Shown here: piece by piece, positions 5,417 through 8,614 of the stretch
Layout: every line of letters begins with the position of its first letter
Numbering within the stretch: the first letter of the stretch is position 1
Source of the DNA: DASQFI01 sp050264575
GTDB taxonomy: Bacteria > Acidobacteriota > Vicinamibacteria > Vicinamibacterales > SCN-69-37
Direction of reading: 5' to 3'
DNA: 8,614 bases
NCBI GenBank assembly: GCA_050264575.1
Contig: JBLNGH010000398.1
Coordinates: forward strand, 1 to 8,614
Program-made: the position numbers and the translations under genes
Notes under the pieces: model-generated
Databases searched by the model: none
Told to the model about the DNA's origin: nothing
What the model saw: the letters and a program-made list of their open reading frames with translations, nothing else

Positions 5417-6667
5417 GTGATGCCTGGAACACGCTGTAGGGCGGGGCTTCAGCCCCGCCGCGTTGCGATCCTGATCGTCGCGTTGCCGCTGGCGCTCCAC
5501 GCGCAGCAACCGTTGCCATCCTCACAAGCGTTGACGCTCGATGCGGCCTTCGAGCGCGCACTGGCGGCCAATCCGACGCTGACGGCCGCGCGACTGGCGC
5601 GGCCGGTCGCGACCGCGGGCGTGGCGGTCGCCGGCGAGCATCCGAATCCCGAGATTTCGTACGAGAACGAGCGCGAGACGCCGCGTCAGGCCATCGGCAC
5701 GACGTTTCCGATCGAGCTCGGCGGCAAGCGATCGCGCCGGATTGCGCTCGCCGAAGCGGGCGTCGCTGCGAGCGACGCCGAGCTGGCCCGCACGATCGCC
5801 CGCGTTCGCAACGACGTCCGTCGCGCGTATTTCGAGGTCGTCGCCGCATCGCAGCACGCGGCGGCGGCCGACGATCTCCGGCAGCTCGCGGTCCGCGCGC
5901 GCGATGCGGCACAGGCTCGATTCACCGTCGGCGACGTGCCGCGCCTCGAGCTGCTCCAGACGGAGCTGGCGCTGGCCGACGTCGAGAACGAAGTCGTGGC
6001 GGCGCGAGGTGAGGTCACGGCGACGCGGGCCGAGCTGAACGCGCTGCTCGGCCAGGCCGCCGACACGCCGCTCACGCTCTCTGATGGCCTGTCCGCGACG
6101 GCATTGCCGGCGATGGCGGACATCCTCGCGCGCGTCACGCAATCCAACACCGAGATCGCCGTGCTCGATCGCCGCATCGAGGAACAGATCGCCAGGCGCG
6201 ATCTCGCCAGCGCGCTGCGCACGCCGGACCTGTCCGCCGGCGGCGCGCTCACCTACGACGCGCAGCCCGAATTCAGCACCGGCTGGCGCGCGAGCATCGC
6301 GCTCACCATCCCGGTCTTCACCACGCACCGCGCGGGCGTGGCGCTCGAAGAAAGCGAGCTGAGCCGGCTCAAGGCCGAGCGCGCCGCCCTCGTGGCGACC
6401 ACGACGGGTGCGGTAACGGCAGCCTTTCACCGCGCCGAGTCGGCGCGCGAGCAAGTCACCCGCTTCGAATCAGAAATCCTGCCGAGGGCGCTCGACGTCG
6501 AGCGCATGGCCCAGGACGGCTATGCCGCCGGCCAGACCGGATTGCCGCAGCTCATCACGGTGCTGCAGCAGGGCCGCGACATTCGCCGGCGCAGTCTCGA
6601 GGCCGCGCTCGGGTATCAGCACGCGCTCGCCGAGCTCGAGCGCGCGATGGGCGTGCCACTCCGATGA
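5417..6667 (+). CDS. Outer-membrane efflux protein, TolC/CzcC type (OEP family)
   Basis: A 416-residue outer-membrane channel subunit for a tripartite pump. The signal peptide is basic up to R14, hydrophobic over VAILIVALPLALHA (16-29), with likely cleavage before QQ. Two OEP repeats follow, at about 38-213 and 230-412. CzcC-like landmarks are ANPTL (51-55), HPNPEISYENERE (75-87), PIELGGKRSRR (98-108), the long helices with RAYFEVVAAS (136-145) and ARFTVGDVPRLELLQTELAL (167-186), and the matching second-repeat segment GYAAGQTGLPQLITVLQQGR (368-387). There is no lipobox Cys at the cleavage site. The start is GTG at 5417 or ATG at 5420; neither has a Shine-Dalgarno. Codons 8-15 are contributed by the hairpin element at 5440-5459. 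Its stop overlaps the adaptor start as ATGA (6664-6667). Confidence 0.93.
   Translation: MMPGTRCRAGLQPRRVAILIVALPLALHAQQPLPSSQALTLDAAFERALAANPTLTAARLARPVATAGVAVAGEHPNPEISYENERETPRQAIGTTFPIELGGKRSRRIALAEAGVAASDAELARTIARVRNDVRRAYFEVVAASQHAAAADDLRQLAVRARDAAQARFTVGDVPRLELLQTELALADVENEVVAARGEVTATRAELNALLGQAADTPLTLSDGLSATALPAMADILARVTQSNTEIAVLDRRIEEQIARRDLASALRTPDLSAGGALTYDAQPEFSTGWRASIALTIPVFTTHRAGVALEESELSRLKAERAALVATTTGAVTAAFHRAESAREQVTRFESEILPRALDVERMAQDGYAAGQTGLPQLITVLQQGRDIRRRSLEAALGYQHALAELERAMGVPLR
5438..5462. repeat. GC-rich hairpin (REP-like) inside the 5' end of the outer-membrane factor gene
   Basis: GGCGGGGC (5440-5447) and GCCCCGCC (5452-5459) form a perfect 8-bp stem with loop TTCA. 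The look of the element, with TGTAG before it and GCG after, matches the dispersed short palindromes I recall from GC-rich environmental bacterial genomes, usually between genes. Here it is read in frame as the n-region of a signal peptide, giving CRAGLQPRR (residues 7-15). In the mRNA it would fold about 20 nt downstream of the start codon and could dampen translation of the pump genes relative to the propeller. The structure is certain; the repeat-family membership is a recollection. Confidence 0.6.
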
Positions 6668-7749
6668 TGTCATCCGCCATTCGTCTCGTCGCCGCTCTTG
6701 CCGCGACCGTCGCCGTGACCGCATGCGCTCACGAGGCCGTCGAACAGGTGGAAACGGCCGCGGCGGTTCCTGTGACCGTCGAGGCCGCAAAAGTCGAAAC
6801 GCTCGAAGGCACCATCACCGTTTCCGGTACGGTGGCGCCCGGGCCGGGCGCGGATCTGCTCGTCACGGCGCCGGAATCAGCCCGGATTGCCGAGATACCA
6901 AAGGCGGAAGGGGATGTCATCCGCCGCGGCGATCTGCTCGTGCGGTTCGACATTCCCAGCCTGACCGCCGAGGCCGATGCGAAGCGCGCGTCGCTGAAGC
7001 AGGCGCAGGCGCGGCTCGATACCGCGAAAGCCAACGTCACGCGGCTCGCGCCGCTCGTCGAGCGCGGCGTCACCGCGCAGCGCGATCTGGACGAGGCACG
7101 CCGCGCCGAAGCGGAGGCGGAAGCGGACGTGGCCCAGGCGCAGAGCGCTGTCACGGCGTCGACGGCGTTGGTGGCGCGCGCGGTCGTGCGCGCGCCTTTC
7201 AATGGCGTCGTCGCCAAGCGCTGGCACAACCCGGGCGATCTGGTTGAACCGTCGTCGTCCGACCCGGTGATCCGGGTGATCGATCCGAGTCAGCTGCAGA
7301 TTCTTGCCGCGGTACCCGTCGCGGATCTGACGCACGTGGTGCCCGGACGAAAAGGGCGCGCGACCGGTCCGGGCGGCGGCGAGCCGCAATCCGTCACGGT
7401 GCTGACGCGGCCCGCGCAGATCGATCCGAAAACGACCCTGGCGGATGTCCGGCTGGCGTTTGCCAGCCGCACGACGCTTCCGGCGGGGGCCGCGGTCACC
7501 GTCGAGATCGTCACGGAGACCCGTCCGAACGCGCTGGTCGTTCCCACGGCCGCCATTGTGCGCGAAGGCAACGAGGCGTTCGTGATGGTCGCGGGATCGG
7601 ACAACAAGGCGCACAAGAAAATCGTCAAGACCGGACTCGAGTCGCGCGACCGCATCGAGATCCTGTCCGGACTCACGGCGGGCGATCAGGTCATCGTGCA
7701 CGGGCAGGACGATCTGCCCGACAACGCCGCCATCACGGTCACGAAATGA
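6664..7749 (+). CDS. RND efflux periplasmic adaptor (HlyD/MFP family), lipoprotein
   Basis: A 361-residue membrane-fusion protein that bridges the inner-membrane pump and the outer-membrane channel. The N-terminal signal ends in the lipobox VTAC (C21), predicting a lipid-anchored periplasmic protein. Domains in order: beta-barrel/lipoyl strands from about 38, the first lipoyl half with EIPKAEGDVIRRGDLLVRFD (77-96), a helical hairpin at about 98-170 rich in Ala, Glu and Arg, the second lipoyl half VVRAPFNGVVAKRWHNPGDL (174-193), a beta-barrel at about 208-285, and a membrane-proximal domain at about 288-361 (VVPTAAIVREGNEAFVMV). There is no His-rich or Met-rich metal-binding segment, so the sequence does not say metal rather than drug. 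ATG at 6664 overlaps the previous stop (ATGA); ATG at 6667 is an alternative. The 3' end overlaps the pump gene by ATGA (7746-7749), indicating one translation-coupled operon. Confidence 0.94.
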   Translation: MMSSAIRLVAALAATVAVTACAHEAVEQVETAAAVPVTVEAAKVETLEGTITVSGTVAPGPGADLLVTAPESARIAEIPKAEGDVIRRGDLLVRFDIPSLTAEADAKRASLKQAQARLDTAKANVTRLAPLVERGVTAQRDLDEARRAEAEAEADVAQAQSAVTASTALVARAVVRAPFNGVVAKRWHNPGDLVEPSSSDPVIRVIDPSQLQILAAVPVADLTHVVPGRKGRATGPGGGEPQSVTVLTRPAQIDPKTTLADVRLAFASRTTLPAGAAVTVEIVTETRPNALVVPTAAIVREGNEAFVMVAGSDNKAHKKIVKTGLESRDRIEILSGLTAGDQVIVHGQDDLPDNAAITVTK

Positions 7750-8614
7750 ATCCGGTCCGTCTCGCCGCGCGTCATTCGCGCGTCGTGCTGCTGGCGACCG
7801 TCCTCGTCGCGGCGGCCGGCGCCATCACGAGCACGTCGCTCCCGAGCGACATCTATCCGCCGCTGCAATTCCCCCGCATCGTCATCATCGCGCACAGCGG
7901 GATTACACCCGCACGGTCGATGATGCTCACGGTCACACGGCCGATCGAGCAGGCCGTGATGGAAGTGCCCGGCATCCGCCGCGTCCGATCGAAGACGTTC
8001 CGCGGCGCCGCGGAGATCTCGGCGCAGTTCGAGCCGGCGACGGACATGGTCGTCGCCCTGCAGATGGTTCAGAACCGCGTCGCGGAGACGCGGCCCGACC
8101 TCCCGGCGGACATCGACCTCATCGTCGAACGGATGACGCCGACGACGTTCCCGGTGTTCACGTTCGACGTGACCGGCGGGCTCTCGTCGGCCGATCTGCG
8201 CGACTACGGCTTTTACGTGATCCGCCCGGCGCTCGCGCGCGTCCCCGGCGTCGGCCGGATCGAAGTCCTCTCGAGCGACACCCGCGAAATCGAGGTCATC
8301 ACCGATCCGCACAAGCTCGTCTCCGCGGGGTTGACGGTCGACGATGTGGCCGCCGCGCTCAAGGCGGAGAACACGCTCGCGCCGGTCGGCCGTTTCACCG
8401 AGACCGGCACGCAGCATCTCGTCCTCGGATCCGGCCTCTGGGATTCGGCCGGCGCCATCGGCGACACGCCGGTCGTCGTCCAGCGGGGATCGCCAGTGCG
8501 CGTCCGCGATCTGGCGACCGTTGTCCCCGGCGCGCCCGATCGGACGATGCTCGTCGTCGGCGCCGCGGGGGACGCGGCCACGGTGACCGTCTCTCAACAG
8601 CTCGGCGCCAACAT
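7746..8614 (+). CDS. RND efflux pump, inner-membrane subunit (N-terminal part, runs off right edge)
   Basis: The ATG at 7746 overlaps the adaptor's stop and opens a frame with no stop to the window end: 289 codons of a protein that is normally about 1000-1050 residues. TM1 is at about 12-32. It is followed by the typical RND N-terminal block: LPSDIYPPLQFPRIVI (32-47), SGITPARSMMLTVTRPIEQA (51-70), VMEVPGIRRVRSKTFRGAAE (71-90), and the porter domains with VQNRVAETRPDLP (108-120), a break at VTGGLSSADLRDYG (142-155) and PALARVPGVGRIEVL (161-175). These identify a proton-driven RND transporter of the AcrB/CzcA superfamily. The residues that separate heavy-metal from hydrophobe pumps (the TM4 proton-relay motif) lie outside the window, so the substrate class is open. 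Gene order (outer-membrane factor, adaptor, pump) is that of czcCBA. Confidence 0.93.
   Translation, partial: MNPVRLAARHSRVVLLATVLVAAAGAITSTSLPSDIYPPLQFPRIVIIAHSGITPARSMMLTVTRPIEQAVMEVPGIRRVRSKTFRGAAEISAQFEPATDMVVALQMVQNRVAETRPDLPADIDLIVERMTPTTFPVFTFDVTGGLSSADLRDYGFYVIRPALARVPGVGRIEVLSSDTREIEVITDPHKLVSAGLTVDDVAAALKAENTLAPVGRFTETGTQHLVLGSGLWDSAGAIGDTPVVVQRGSPVRVRDLATVVPGAPDRTMLVVGAAGDAATVTVSQQLGAN

Noticed and set aside
4306..8614. Calling the operon czcCBA or cusCBA by name
   Set aside because: Gene order fits, but no metal-binding His/Met segments are seen in the adaptor or outer-membrane factor, and the diagnostic TM4 region of the pump is outside the window.
1..8614. CRISPR arrays, tRNA or rRNA genes, insertion sequences with transposases, toxin-antitoxin or phage-defence genes
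   Set aside because: I looked on both strands and saw no spaced repeat array, no cloverleaf or rRNA core sequence, and no transposase, nuclease or toxin motif. Nearly all the window is accounted for by transport and signalling genes.

Overview
This is a GC-rich bacterial window, roughly two-thirds G+C by eye, densely packed with genes. It looks like chromosomal DNA from a soil or environmental bacterium with a Gram-negative envelope, because it encodes an outer-membrane efflux protein, a lipoprotein adaptor and an RND pump. The gene styles and GC-rich palindromic intergenic elements remind me of Acidobacteriota (Vicinamibacteria-like), but that placement is inference; nothing here fixes the taxonomy.

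Layout. Two gene blocks diverge from a 139-bp intergenic region (4167-4305). Leftward (minus strand) run an OmpR-type response regulator, a histidine kinase overlapping it by 4 bp (GTGA), then after 67 bp a small UPF0016/TMEM165-GDT1-like membrane protein, and after 48 bp a 12-TM MFS transporter that ends at 171. A 105-bp near-perfect palindrome (58-162) lies just beyond that gene. Rightward (plus strand) run a signal-anchored YncE/YVTN-type beta-propeller, a TolC/CzcC-type outer-membrane factor, a lipoprotein HlyD-type adaptor and the N-terminal third of an RND inner-membrane pump that runs off the right edge. The last three genes are joined by 4-bp ATGA overlaps and follow the czcCBA order.

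How it fits together. The sensor-regulator pair is divergent from a tripartite efflux operon, the classic arrangement for a two-component system that induces an efflux pump. The shared intergenic region holds an 8-bp direct repeat (TCTTCAGA) with an exact 11-bp period, the geometry OmpR/PhoB-family regulators bind, so it is a good candidate operator. The substrate cannot be read from the sequence. A metal is possible, given the CBA order and the nearby GDT1-like candidate cation exporter, but an organic substrate is not excluded.

The less ordinary items are: the candidate 11-bp-period operator; the long palindrome with flanking direct repeats downstream of the MFS gene; a GGCGGGGC-TTCA-GCCCCGCC hairpin translated as part of the outer-membrane factor's signal peptide; divergent E-x-G-D motifs in the GDT1-like protein; a propeller gene heading the efflux operon with an eight-proline loop in its last blade; and a tandem heptamer repeat between the GDT1-like and MFS genes. 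I see no convincing wholly new system; these are the leads.
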